From positions 6,316,501 to 6,380,500 of the forward strand of contig NZ_JACHIU010000001.1 of the NCBI RefSeq assembly GCF_014207705.1: a DNA stretch of 64,000 bases, in the 5' to 3' direction. The stretch comes from Sphaerisporangium rubeum (GTDB lineage: Bacteria; Actinomycetota; Actinomycetes; Streptosporangiales; Streptosporangiaceae). Positions 20,042 through 29,000 of this stretch are shown piece by piece. The notes below the pieces were generated by a model, which worked only from the letters and a program-made list of their open reading frames with translations, ran no database searches and was not told where the DNA came from. A program made the position numbers and the translations under genes. Every line of letters starts with the position of its first letter. Within the stretch, counting starts at the first letter, position 1.

Positions 20042-20975
20042 GCAGACCTCTCCGGAGTTCCCCCAGGCCATCCGGGATGTCATCGAGCAGATCTCCGACC
20101 CGGAGGAGACCCTGCGGAGCATTCTGCAACTACCACGACTCGACCATTCCATAAGATTCTGCGCTTTGTACGGATTGCTGCTCCGGCTGCGCAGAGAGGA
20201 ACGCCACAGCGAGTACGAGCACACCGTCGTCCGGCATGCGCAGCGGTTCGAGAAAGAGCCTTATTTCCCCACGTTCCTCGCGATAATCGAGCGCAACCGA
20301 GGAGATGTGGCAAGTCTCAGGAAAGCCGTCGAATATTCGCGTCGTGCCGCCGCCGACATGCCGGAAGTCGCCGGTGTGGTCCATCAGGTGGCCGCTTTCA
20401 TGGCAGAATATTTGGAACGAAGAGCGGAACCTCCGACGGTCGATGAGATCGAGGAAGCGGAGCGTTGCGTGGACGCGGCGATAACGTCGACAAACGGACG
20501 GATCTCCCATTATCACGAGACAAAAGCGCGCATTCTTACGCTGAGGAATGAGTTCGATTCCGCACGCATAGCCCTCACCCGTGCGATCGAGCTGGAGCCG
20601 CGCCGCAATCGTGACTACCACCGCCGTCTCATGCAGTACCAGACCACGCGGATGCGCATCGATCTGGTCGAGCAGCAGGCGCGCTGGCACGAGATGCAGG
20701 AGAACAACAAGCGCGAGCTGACCGAGTTCAAGAACCAGCAGCTCCAGCTTCTCGGCCTGCTCGCCGCGGTGGTCGCGCTCATCGCGGCCGGAGCCAACAT
20801 CGCGAGCCAGAGCGAACCCTCCGCCGGCATCGTCCTCATCGAGGTCATGGCCGGAGCGGTCGTCGTCGTGTTCGCCGCGTTCTCGCTGATGGCGTCACGG
20901 TCGATGTGGCGGGTGCTCACCGCGTTCGCCGTGGGACTGGCCCTGATTCTCATCCCGCACCTTTTCGGACGGTGA
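19986..20975 (+). CDS. TPR-like cytoplasmic domain with C-terminal membrane anchor
   Basis: A 329-residue protein. The N-terminal 240 residues are helical with TPR-like spacing (YFPTFLAIIERNRGDVASLRKA; KARILTLRNEFDSARIALTR; AIELEPRRNRDYHRRLMQY). Three hydrophobic segments follow near 252-272, 279-302 and 307-327, so it should sit in the membrane with its repeats in the cytoplasm. TTG 19986 has GAGG 7 nt upstream. The first 56 bp overlap the dioxygenase gene, and only 4 bp separate it from the phosphatase gene. No known family was recognised. Confidence 0.7.
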   Translation: MRESRRHTQLIERMEALPEQTSPEFPQAIRDVIEQISDPEETLRSILQLPRLDHSIRFCALYGLLLRLRREERHSEYEHTVVRHAQRFEKEPYFPTFLAIIERNRGDVASLRKAVEYSRRAAADMPEVAGVVHQVAAFMAEYLERRAEPPTVDEIEEAERCVDAAITSTNGRISHYHETKARILTLRNEFDSARIALTRAIELEPRRNRDYHRRLMQYQTTRMRIDLVEQQARWHEMQENNKRELTEFKNQQLQLLGLLAAVVALIAAGANIASQSEPSAGIVLIEVMAGAVVVVFAAFSLMASRSMWRVLTAFAVGLALILIPHLFGR

Positions 20976-20979
20976 CCCG

Positions 20980-21828
20980 GTGGAAGTTCTCGACATCACC
21001 GAGAGCCCCGGCTCTCCCGCCAAGCCCAGTGAGGACAGGGCCGGTGCGGCCGGCAACCTCGCGTGGGTCATCGACGGCGCGACCGATTTCACCGGTGAGA
21101 TGACGCTTCCCGGCGGTTCCAACGTCCAGTGGCTGGTGGACGTCGTCGACCGCGTTCTGCGTGACATCGGCGCGCTCGGCGAGGTCACCGACGTGAGCGA
21201 GGTCTTCGGTCTTCTCGGCAAGGCCGTACGCGACGAGTTGGCCGCCGTCGGCACCGACGACCTGCGTCACCATCCCTGCTGCTCGATCGGCCTGGCCGCT
21301 TCCGACGGCGAGGCCGTGGAGCTCGGCCGCATCGGTGACGCGGTGCTGCTCGCGTTCGGGCGAGATCGCCTTACCTGTGAGGTCAGCACCGATTTCTTCG
21401 ACCGGCGTGAGGCCGCGGCGGTCCAGCGGTCGAGGTCGGCCGCGCAGACCCGGGACCAGGTCGTGGCCGACATGTTCGAACGGCGCCTTGAGTACATCAG
21501 GGGTGTCCACGAGGAGTCCGTCTTCTCCGCGCACCCCGCCGGCGTCGTTCAGGTCCACCGGCGGACCGTCCCGTCCTCGCAGGCCGAGACCGTCCTGCTG
21601 TGTACCGACGGCTTCGCGCGGGCCGTCAACGAGTACCGGCTCTTCACCGACTGGCAGAGCCTCGGCCTGCACGCGCGGCGTGACGGCCTCGGCAGCGTCA
21701 CGTCCCTGATCCGGCGGCACGAGGCCCGGCGACCGGCCGGCGCGACAGGTGCGCACTTCAAGAGCGCCGACGACGTGGCGGCCGTCCTTTTGACCACGAG
21801 AACAGGAGTTGACCATGGACGGTCCTGA
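20980..21828 (+). CDS. PP2C-like Ser/Thr protein phosphatase
   Basis: A 282-residue protein with divergent PP2C motifs in order: SEDRAG (motif 1 region), WVIDGATDF (metal-binding DG), CCSIGLAA, GRIGDAVLLAF (GD motif), LLCTDGFARAV (TDG) and KSADDVAAVLL (final DD). All metal-binding Asp positions appear retained. It starts at GTG 20980 and overlaps the Nudix gene by 14 nt. In context it could oppose the PglW kinase or serve its own cassette; neither is shown. Confidence 0.78.
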   Translation: MEVLDITESPGSPAKPSEDRAGAAGNLAWVIDGATDFTGEMTLPGGSNVQWLVDVVDRVLRDIGALGEVTDVSEVFGLLGKAVRDELAAVGTDDLRHHPCCSIGLAASDGEAVELGRIGDAVLLAFGRDRLTCEVSTDFFDRREAAAVQRSRSAAQTRDQVVADMFERRLEYIRGVHEESVFSAHPAGVVQVHRRTVPSSQAETVLLCTDGFARAVNEYRLFTDWQSLGLHARRDGLGSVTSLIRRHEARRPAGATGAHFKSADDVAAVLLTTRTGVDHGRS

Positions 21829-22282
21829 CCGCCTCCGCAGCAACGGCATGCCTGAGTACCTTGTCGAGCGCAACCCCGGCTACTTCGAGTACCAACTGCC
21901 GATCTCGGTGAAGCTCGTCATCGACATGGCCGGCAAGATCCCGCTGCTCATGAACGAGCGCGACGAGTGGGAACTCCCCGGCGGCAAGCTGGAGGTCGGC
22001 GAGACCCCCGAGGTGTGCGTCTGCCGCGAGGTGTTCGAGGAATTGGACCTCACCGTGTCCGTCGAGGACATCATCGACACCTGGGTCTACGAGATCACCC
22101 CACTACGACACGCGTTCATCGTCACCTACGGCACCACCTACACCGGCCGCCGACAGCCATGCAGCAGCAACGAACACAAGCAACTCGGCCTCTTCGACTA
22201 CGCCGACATCCCGTCCCTCCCCATGCCGGACCCATACAAGCAGTCCATCCACACCTGGCAGCAAACCCTCAAGGAACGCTGA
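21815..22282 (+). CDS. Nudix hydrolase
   Basis: A 155-residue Nudix-fold hydrolase. The Nudix box reads GGKLEVGE-TPEVCVC-REVFEELDL, i.e. GX5EX7REUXEEL with Asp where Gly is usual at the end. The substrate (NDP-sugar, nucleotide or modified nucleotide) is unknown. ATG 21815 has AGGAG 6 nt upstream. It is the last gene of the dioxygenase-TPR-PP2C-Nudix cassette and is followed by a strong hairpin. Confidence 0.85.
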   Translation: MDGPDRLRSNGMPEYLVERNPGYFEYQLPISVKLVIDMAGKIPLLMNERDEWELPGGKLEVGETPEVCVCREVFEELDLTVSVEDIIDTWVYEITPLRHAFIVTYGTTYTGRRQPCSSNEHKQLGLFDYADIPSLPMPDPYKQSIHTWQQTLKER

Positions 22283-22304
22283 CCCGTACCGCCTCAGCCG
22301 AGCA

Positions 22305-22332
22305 GCCCTTGGTCACCGTCCCCACCAAGGGC
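22305..22332. terminator. Hairpin after the Nudix gene
   Basis: GCCCTTGGT and ACCAAGGGC form a perfect 9-bp stem with a 10-nt loop between convergent genes, so it can serve either strand. Confidence 0.6.
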
Positions 22333-22341
22333 CGCTCCGCA

Positions 22342-22365
22342 CGACTTCTGTGCTGTCAGAAGTCG
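22342..22365. terminator. Hairpin over the DUF397 stop codon
   Basis: CGACTTCTG and CAGAAGTCG form a perfect 9-bp stem with a 6-nt loop that includes part of the DUF397 stop codon. Possible terminator for the minus-strand XRE-DUF397 transcript. Confidence 0.4.
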
Positions 22366-22568
22366 AACTCCCCCTTCTTCGCACCGTCGATGAACGCGTC
22401 CCACACACTCGCACTCACCACGAACGGCGCCTTCTCCGGAGCCTCGGTGTCCCGCAGCCCCACCCGTCCCCCCGACAACGGGGCCACCTCAAGACAGTCC
22501 CCGCCGTTGGGGCCACTCTTGATCGCTTTGCGCCACGCCGCACTCCGCAGCTCGTCGTTTAGGTCCAT
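22356..22568 (-). CDS. DUF397 family small protein
   Basis: A 70-residue DUF397 protein. The typical pattern is LRSAAWRKAIKSGPNGGDCLEVA ending in PFVVSASVWDAFIDGAK. Such proteins are usually encoded next to XRE/DUF5753 regulators in actinomycetes and often act as their antagonists or partners. Its start overlaps the stop of the XRE gene by 10 nt. Confidence 0.92.
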   Translation of the reverse strand: MDLNDELRSAAWRKAIKSGPNGGDCLEVAPLSGGRVGLRDTEAPEKAPFVVSASVWDAFIDGAKKGEFDF

Positions 22569-23386
22569 AGTTTCTCCGCCTCTCTGATCAACTCAGTGGA
22601 CACGTGACGTGGGTGCGCCTGCACCCGAATTGTGTCGTATGTGGCGCGGATAGCCTCGACATCCTCCGGACAATTAGTGACTTGGCCGTTTAGCGCAGAT
22701 TCGAGGTACACAGTATCCGGGCTACCGGGAAGCTGCGCGATGACGAAGCCACCAAGAACCCCCGTTGTGACCCCCAGAGCCTTCGGGAGTATCTGGATGG
22801 CGATCCTAGGAGACATGGCCGCAGCGAGAAGCCGTTCCATTTGATGGCGCATGACCTCATGTCCACCTACCGGACGATCCAGGACCCCTTCATCCAGAAC
22901 AATCCAAAGCATCGGTGGCAGGTCTCGAGCGAGAATCGCCTGCCGCTCCATTCGCGCAGATACGTATCCTTCAACCTCATGCTCGCGTATGCCAGCTTTG
23001 CCCCGAAGGATGGCCCGCGCATAGTCCTCGGTTTGCAGTAGTCCCGGAACCACGAGTGGTTGCCAGGAGTGGAGCGTATGTGCCTCTTGCTCGACACCGA
23101 GCCAGCCACGGAACCATAGAGGGTTCACGTCCCCGCTCAGATGGACCCAGAGGCGTATCAACTCTCCGCCGGCCTCCAGCACCTGGTCACACCGCTCGAC
23201 CAGGTCACGGCTCGGCGTCCGCTGACCTCGCTCGATGAAGCCAAGCAGACTACGACTGAATCGGGTGGCAGCAGCCAGCTCGTCCTGAGAGAAATTGGCT
23301 CTTTGCCGGTACTTACGTAGCTCTGTACCAAAGAAGTCGAGAGTCTCTTTAGGCGTCTTCTGCTCATGAGACGTCATCATCGTCAT
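22559..23386 (-). CDS. XRE-family regulator with DUF5753 domain
   Basis: A 275-residue regulator. An N-terminal helix-turn-helix (about 15-70) includes FSQDELAAATRFSRSLLGFIERG. The C-terminal DUF5753 region includes WQPLVVPGLLQTEDYARAIL and PDTVYLESALNGQ. I place the start at the ATG ending at 23386 (MTMMTSHEQ); longer frames add residues without domain character. It forms a pair with the DUF397 gene, the common actinomycete developmental-regulator module. Here it sits inside the BREX locus. Confidence 0.88.
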   Translation of the reverse strand: MTMMTSHEQKTPKETLDFFGTELRKYRQRANFSQDELAAATRFSRSLLGFIERGQRTPSRDLVERCDQVLEAGGELIRLWVHLSGDVNPLWFRGWLGVEQEAHTLHSWQPLVVPGLLQTEDYARAILRGKAGIREHEVEGYVSARMERQAILARDLPPMLWIVLDEGVLDRPVGGHEVMRHQMERLLAAAMSPRIAIQILPKALGVTTGVLGGFVIAQLPGSPDTVYLESALNGQVTNCPEDVEAIRATYDTIRVQAHPRHVSTELIREAEKLWT

Positions 23387-23602
23387 CCCCGTCCGTCGCC
23401 GAAAGCTACACCGGCACAGAGTCCGGCACACCGTTGCTACGAAGTGTCCCTGCAGTGTGGCGCGATATGGACGCAAAAAATAACTGCCTGCCTGCAACCT
23501 GTGAAGAGCACCGAGCGACGCAGAACCGATGCCGCCTTCTACGCGTTCATGTGCTGCGAGTTAGCGGATAAATATGCCAGACATATCCGGACAAGGAGGC
23601 GC

Positions 23603-24496
23603 ATGATGAAGATCAATCGACAGCGATCTTCTGTCGCTTTCGCAGGAATGCCCTATCGGCAAGATACAGAGGTATCACTTTCCAGGAAGCCTGTCGTCGG
23701 CACTCCAAGGGCCGGCTCACGAGGACGGCATCGGCGGGGGACGGTACGTGTTCAGTCACCCACGCGGCCGTGGGACACGGACCAGAGGGCCGCGGCTCAG
23801 GGGCTGGACCTGATGGAACCCGCGTGGTCGATCTGGTACGGCGTCGGTTCGCGGCGCTTCTACGCCGTCGCCACCTGGTCGTCGCCGTACCCCTTGCTCC
23901 TCGCGGCGAGCACCGCCGAGGAACTCCGCCACCTGATGCGTGAGGCGGAGCGGACGGCCCCGTACCTCCTTGTCCCCCGCACCACCACCCCGGACGCGGC
24001 CGTCGACGCGAGCCCCGTCTCCGGGCCCGCCCACACTCCCCACCTCACGCCGCACGGAGCACCGATGTCCGAGACGCACCACGACGACCTGCGCACGGCC
24101 TGCTGGGACCTGACCGACGACCCGTCGATGATCGGCAAGATCCGCGCCATGGTGAGAGAGGTCCTCTCGACCTGGACGCTGTCCGACCTCGCCGACGACG
24201 TCATCCTCGCCGTAGGTGAGCTTCTCGCCAACGCCGTCACCTACGGCCATCCGCCGATCCGTCTCTCCCTGTGGCTGACCAACGCCGACCTGTGCGTCCG
24301 CGTCACCGACCACGGCCCCGGCCTCCCCCGCCACCTGGACCTCGACATCGAGGCCGTCCACGGCCGCGGCCTCACCATCGTCAGGTCCCTCGTCCACGAC
24401 ACCGGCGTCATCCCACTCCCCGACGGCCACGGGAAGACGGTCTGGTGCCGATGGCATCTGTCCCCTCAGACGGTCGACGCCTCCGAGAACACCTGA
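23603..24496 (+). CDS. Two-part protein: small conserved N-terminal module plus RsbW-like HATPase
   Basis: A 297-residue product if translated from ATG 23603, which has AAGGAGG 5 nt upstream. Residues about 70-125 (AWSIWYGVGSRRFYAVATWS) resemble a small standalone protein often seen near XRE/DUF397 genes. Residues about 155-297 form a GHKL/HATPase of the anti-sigma RsbW type, with N box ELLANAVTYG and DHGPGLPRH as G1 box. An internal ATG at 24065 with GGAG upstream could express the ATPase domain alone. A gene fusion or two nested products are both possible. Confidence 0.7.
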   Translation: MMKINRQRSSVAFAGMPYRQDTEVSLSRKPVVGTPRAGSRGRHRRGTVRVQSPTRPWDTDQRAAAQGLDLMEPAWSIWYGVGSRRFYAVATWSSPYPLLLAASTAEELRHLMREAERTAPYLLVPRTTTPDAAVDASPVSGPAHTPHLTPHGAPMSETHHDDLRTACWDLTDDPSMIGKIRAMVREVLSTWTLSDLADDVILAVGELLANAVTYGHPPIRLSLWLTNADLCVRVTDHGPGLPRHLDLDIEAVHGRGLTIVRSLVHDTGVIPLPDGHGKTVWCRWHLSPQTVDASENT

Positions 24497-24507
24497 CACG
24501 CCGACCG

Positions 24508-25771
24508 TCAGGATGTAGCGGCTCGATCCTGGAGTACTTCAACCATGACGGGGACGGCGCCATAACGGCCGGCCAGGTATCTCCGCTCTCGATCCTCACC
24601 CACAGGCGGCTCGAAATCGGAGAGAGGGAACAACTCGGTCACACCATGTTCGTTCTTCTCGGTGAACCAGATGTGATCTCGGTGCAGCACCTCCTCACCC
24701 TGAATCCGTCCGAGCAGTGCGGCGTCATGGCTGGTGAAGATGAGCTGAGCCCTCCGGGGGTTCGTCGACGATTCGGCGAACAGCCGGATCAACCGCGCGG
24801 ACAGGTACGGATGCAGGCTGGTGTCCAGTTCGTCCACGAGCAGAGTGCGACCCTGGTCCAGCGATGAGAAGACAGCCAGACCCATCTCGTACAGCGCATG
24901 GGTACCGAGGGACTGATCCTGCGATCGGAGAGCGAACGTGCCGTCCTGGCCCCGGTGCTTGAAGATCGGATACTCGCTCGGGGACACCTGAAGGCCATCA
25001 AGGGCTCTCCCTCCGGCGTGCTGTCCGACCTGCTCGGCGTGCGTCCGCTCGATCAACTCGACCAACTCGATGCCGGTGTCCGCGGCCTGCAGTAGCCTCG
25101 TCAGCCGCTCAAGGTGGCGCATGCCGTCGCGAGTCTCCGGAGAGAGCACCGCCAGGAGGCCGGATACCCTCCGGCCCGCGATCAAGGACTCCGTCGAACC
25201 ACTCGTGAACCGGCTGGACCAGCTCCTGCCTGGACCTCGCGGCGACGGACAGATAGAGGACGTTCGGCGCTGTGATCTCCGCTACCCGCGACATCGACGG
25301 CCGCGACTTCTCGCCATACGTATAGACATCCAGCTTTCGGTGGAAGATGGTGCATTTCTTCCGCTCTGAATAGCGGTACATCCATTCCTCGACCACCTGC
25401 GTGTCGTCCACGGCCAGGCCGTAGGTGTACCGGACGCCACCGAGCAACAGATCGACAACGTACGTGGACGGTTCGTCACGTACGACGGTGTCCAAGGCGA
25501 AGGGATACCGGCGGATACCCGCGTCCGGCTCGCTTTGCCGTAGGGAACCTCGCACCAGGTCTCGCATGTAGATCAACGCGTCGATGACGTTGGACTTGCC
25601 TGAAGCGTTGGGGCCGAAGACGCCGGCCACCGGAACCACCTCGTAACCGGCATCGATCGAGCCGTCGAGGCCGTCACCTGGCGTGAGCGACAACTGCTGT
25701 TCGGCGCGAAGGGAGCGGTGGTTGGCAACGCGGAAACTCAGCAGCATCGTCCTGGCCACCTCCCTCAACAC
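24508..25771 (-). pseudogene. AAA-family (OLD/ABC-like) ATPase, interrupted by a frameshift
   Basis: The two reading-frame halves together make a roughly 420-residue AAA_15/21-type ATPase. The first half (25771 to about 25190) carries Walker A GPNASGKSN. The second (from about 25185 to 24508) carries Walker B LLVDELDTSLHP and the switch FTSHDAALL. The first frame turns to nonsense after EWFDGVL and the second frame takes over near 25183-25195, a net +1 change (GTC C TTG ATC on the coding strand). This is either a disabled gene, a sequencing error, or less likely recoding. Such ATPases occur in anti-phage operons, often with an RloB-like partner, but none is adjacent here. Confidence 0.7.
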
Positions 25772-26015
25772 CTGGTTTCCACCTCGTGATCGAGGCAGAA
25801 CCGCATGAACGAGCGGCGGCCACTGTACGCGAGCCTCGTGCTGTTGACGGGGAAATTCCGGTTACCCGTCAGGCATTAAGCGAACAAAACCGACATACCG
25901 CTCATTTAATACTCAACATCTCCAGTGGTGGGCTCGCACTTTCGTCATGCACGGCCGCACGACTACCTTGATGAGCTCAACAGTTCGTCAGTCGCAGGTC
26001 AAACGAGTGGGAGCC
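25772..26015. promoter_or_regulatory. AT-rich divergent promoter region for the AAA ATPase and pglY
   Basis: This gap separates the minus-strand ATPase from pglY. 25865-25920 is the most AT-rich part (contains CATTTAATACTCAACATC), and a TTGACG occurs at 25844. No well-spaced -35/-10 pair could be assigned with confidence. Confidence 0.4.
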
Positions 26016-29000
26016 ATGACGACGCCGGTCCGGCAGCCATTACTCCGGGAGTTCATCGAGATCCCGGAGGAGATGAGCGACAGCGATTTCGTGCTGAAAC
26101 TCGCCGAGGGGGTGACCGATGCGTCCTCGACCCTCCGGGACTACGTCATCACCGATGACCTGGTCGACAACTTCGACCGAGCGCTGGGGCTGATAAAGGC
26201 CGCGGTCACTGGGAACGGTTCCAAGGCGGCGTATCTGCATGGATCTTTCGGTGCCGGTAAATCGCACTTCATGGCGGTGCTGCACGCACTGTTGCGCGGC
26301 GAGAAGGCGGCGCGGGAACGTACGGAGTTCGCGGGGCTGCTGGCCAAGCACGACTGGCTCGTGGGGAGGCGGTTCCTGCTTGTACCGTTCCACCTGCTGG
26401 ACGCCAAGTCGCTGGAGCACCGGGTGCTCGGCCGGTACGTCGACTATGTCCGGTCCATCGAGCCGGAGGCCCCCATTCCGGCCGTCCACCGCACGGACGC
26501 GTTGCTGGAGCAGGCGCGGCATCTGCGGGAGCAGATAGGCGACGTGGCGTTCATCAAAGGGCTGCCGGGGGGTGACGAGCCCGGTGAGCCTGATGAATGG
26601 GGTGAGACCGAGGTCTTCTGGACCGCGGAGCGGCTGGACGCTGCGTTCGGCGGGTCGCACGCGGACGACTCTGACGGGGACGACGAGCATCTGATCGTGC
26701 TCACCGACGGGGACCGGCTACGGCGGCGGCTGGTGAGCGATCTGCTGCAGAGCTGGAACAAGGGGTTCTTCACCAACGCCAAGGAGGACGCCGAGGGGTA
26801 CGTCTCGCTCGACCGGGGGTTGTTCGAGATCAGCCGGCACGCCAAGGAGCTCGGGTACGACGCGCTGGTGTTGTTCCTGGACGAGCTGATCCTGTGGCTG
26901 GCGAACTCCGTGGGGGACTCGAAGTTCGTGGCGCGCGAGGTGCAGAAGATCACGAACTTCGTCGAGTCGGGGGACGCGACGCGGCCGGTGCCGGTGGTCA
27001 GCCTCATCGCGCGGCAGCGGGACCTGCGTGAGCTGGTCGGCGAGGAGGTGATCGGCGCGGTGGAGCTGGGGTTCCAGGACACCCTGGACCTCGCCAAGGG
27101 CCGGTTCGACACCATCACCCTGGAGGACCGCGACCTGCCGGAGATCGCGCGGCGGCGGCTGCTCACGCCGAAGGACGAGCAGGCCGCGGCTGCGGTCGCG
27201 CGTGCGTTCGAGCAGACCGGCAAGGTGCGGCGTGAGGTGTGGGACACGCTGCTCGGCACGGGGGACGCGACCGGCGCGGACATCGACGCGTTCCGCAAGA
27301 CCTACCCGTTCAGCCCGGCGTTCATGGACACGCTGGTGCATATCTCCAGCGCGCTCCAGCGGTCGCGTACCGCGCTCAAGCTCATGCGGCGCATCCTGAT
27401 CCGGCGGCGTGACGACCTGCGGCTCGGTGAGCTGATCCCGCTCGGGGATCTGTACGACGTGATCGCCGAGGGTGGCGACGAGCCGTTCACGCAGAAGCTC
27501 AAGGTGGAGTTCGAGGCGGCGCAGAAGCTGTACGCGACCAAGCTGCGGCCGTACCTGCTGTCCCAGTACGGCGACCTCGGCGAGGACGAGATCGCCAGAG
27601 TGCGGCGCGGCGCGGAGGCCGACGCGCGGGTGGTGGCGCGGGTGCGGGCCTTCACCGGGGACGACCGGCTGGTCAAGACGCTGCTGCTGTCCGCGCTCGC
27701 GCCGACGGTGCCGGCGCTGCACAACCTCACGGCGGGCCGGCTGGCCGCGCTCAACCACGGCAGCGTCACGAGTCCCATCCCCGGCGGCGAGGTCGCGCAG
27801 GTCGCGCGCAAGGTCGAGGAGTGGGCCGGCCGGTTCAACGAGATCAAGTTCACCAAGGGGGACGACCCCGGTGTCGGCCTGGAACTCGTCGGCGTGGACG
27901 TGGACTCGATCCTGGAGAACGCGCGCAACGCGGGGGCCGACACGACCGGCACGCGCAAGAACCTCGTGCGGAAGCTGCTGTACAAGGAGCTGGGGGTCAC
28001 CGAGACCGGCCAGGTCGGCGGGGACCGGTACGAATTCGCCTGGCGTGGCAGCAAGCGGTCGGTGGAGGTGGTTTTCGGCAACGTCCGCGACCAGGACGAG
28101 CTGCGGGACACCGCGTTCCATCCGGCCGATCCGACGAGCTGGCGCCTCATCGTGGACTATCCGTTCGACGAGGGGGACTACACCCCGGCCGACGACCGCA
28201 ACCGCGTCCAGATGATGTTCGCCAACGGTTTCCGTGACCGCACGCTGTGCTGGGTCCCGGCGTCGCTGTCCACCGAGCGCACACAGGACCTGCGCAAGCT
28301 CGTCACCATCGAGTACGCCTTGCACGGTCAGCGGTTCGAGGAGCTGGCCAAGGACCTCGGCCCGGCCGACCGGCACCGTGCGCGGCAGACGCTCAGCGGC
28401 CAGCGGGACGTGCTGCACGGCAGGCTCGCCGACACGCTGCGGCAGGCGTACGGGCTGACGATCAAGCAGCAGGGTGACGTGGTCACCGGGTTCGACGACC
28501 ATCTGCTGCCGCTGGCGGAGGAGCTGCGGCCCCGGCTGCCGTCCGGCGCGTCACTCGCCGAGGCCATGCACCGGCTGGCCGGTCAGATGCTGACCGCGCA
28601 GTTCCCCGCGCACCCCGACTTCGACCCCGACGGCGCGGGGGCCGCGGCCGTCGTCAAGCCGGCCGACGCCAGGCTGGTGCTCGACTACGTGCGCAGAGCC
28701 GTCGAGGCGCCGGACAACCGGGTCGAGGTGGACCGGCCGCACCGCGCCACGGTGCGGCGGATCGCCAACCCGCTGCTGCTCGGCGAGATGCACGAGGCGG
28801 CGTTCGTGCTCGGCACCCACTGGCGCCGGCACATCCACCAGTGCATGGCGCAGGACGGGGTGGACGGCGACCTGAAGGTGCAGGTGCTGGCCGGATGGAT
28901 CGACGGCAGGCCTGACCCGCGCGGCATGGACAAGCTCGTCGTGCACCTGGTGATCGCGTGTTTCGCCGAGCAGACCGACCGTACGTGGGTGCAGCACGGC

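Noticed and set aside
24508-25946. RloB-like partner for the AAA ATPase
   Set aside because: The neighbours are the convergent HATPase gene and divergent pglY; no RloB-type ORF in the gaps.
26718-28502. 594-codon minus-strand frame antisense to pglY
   Set aside because: Same reason: a shadow of a clearly conserved gene with Walker motifs on the plus strand.
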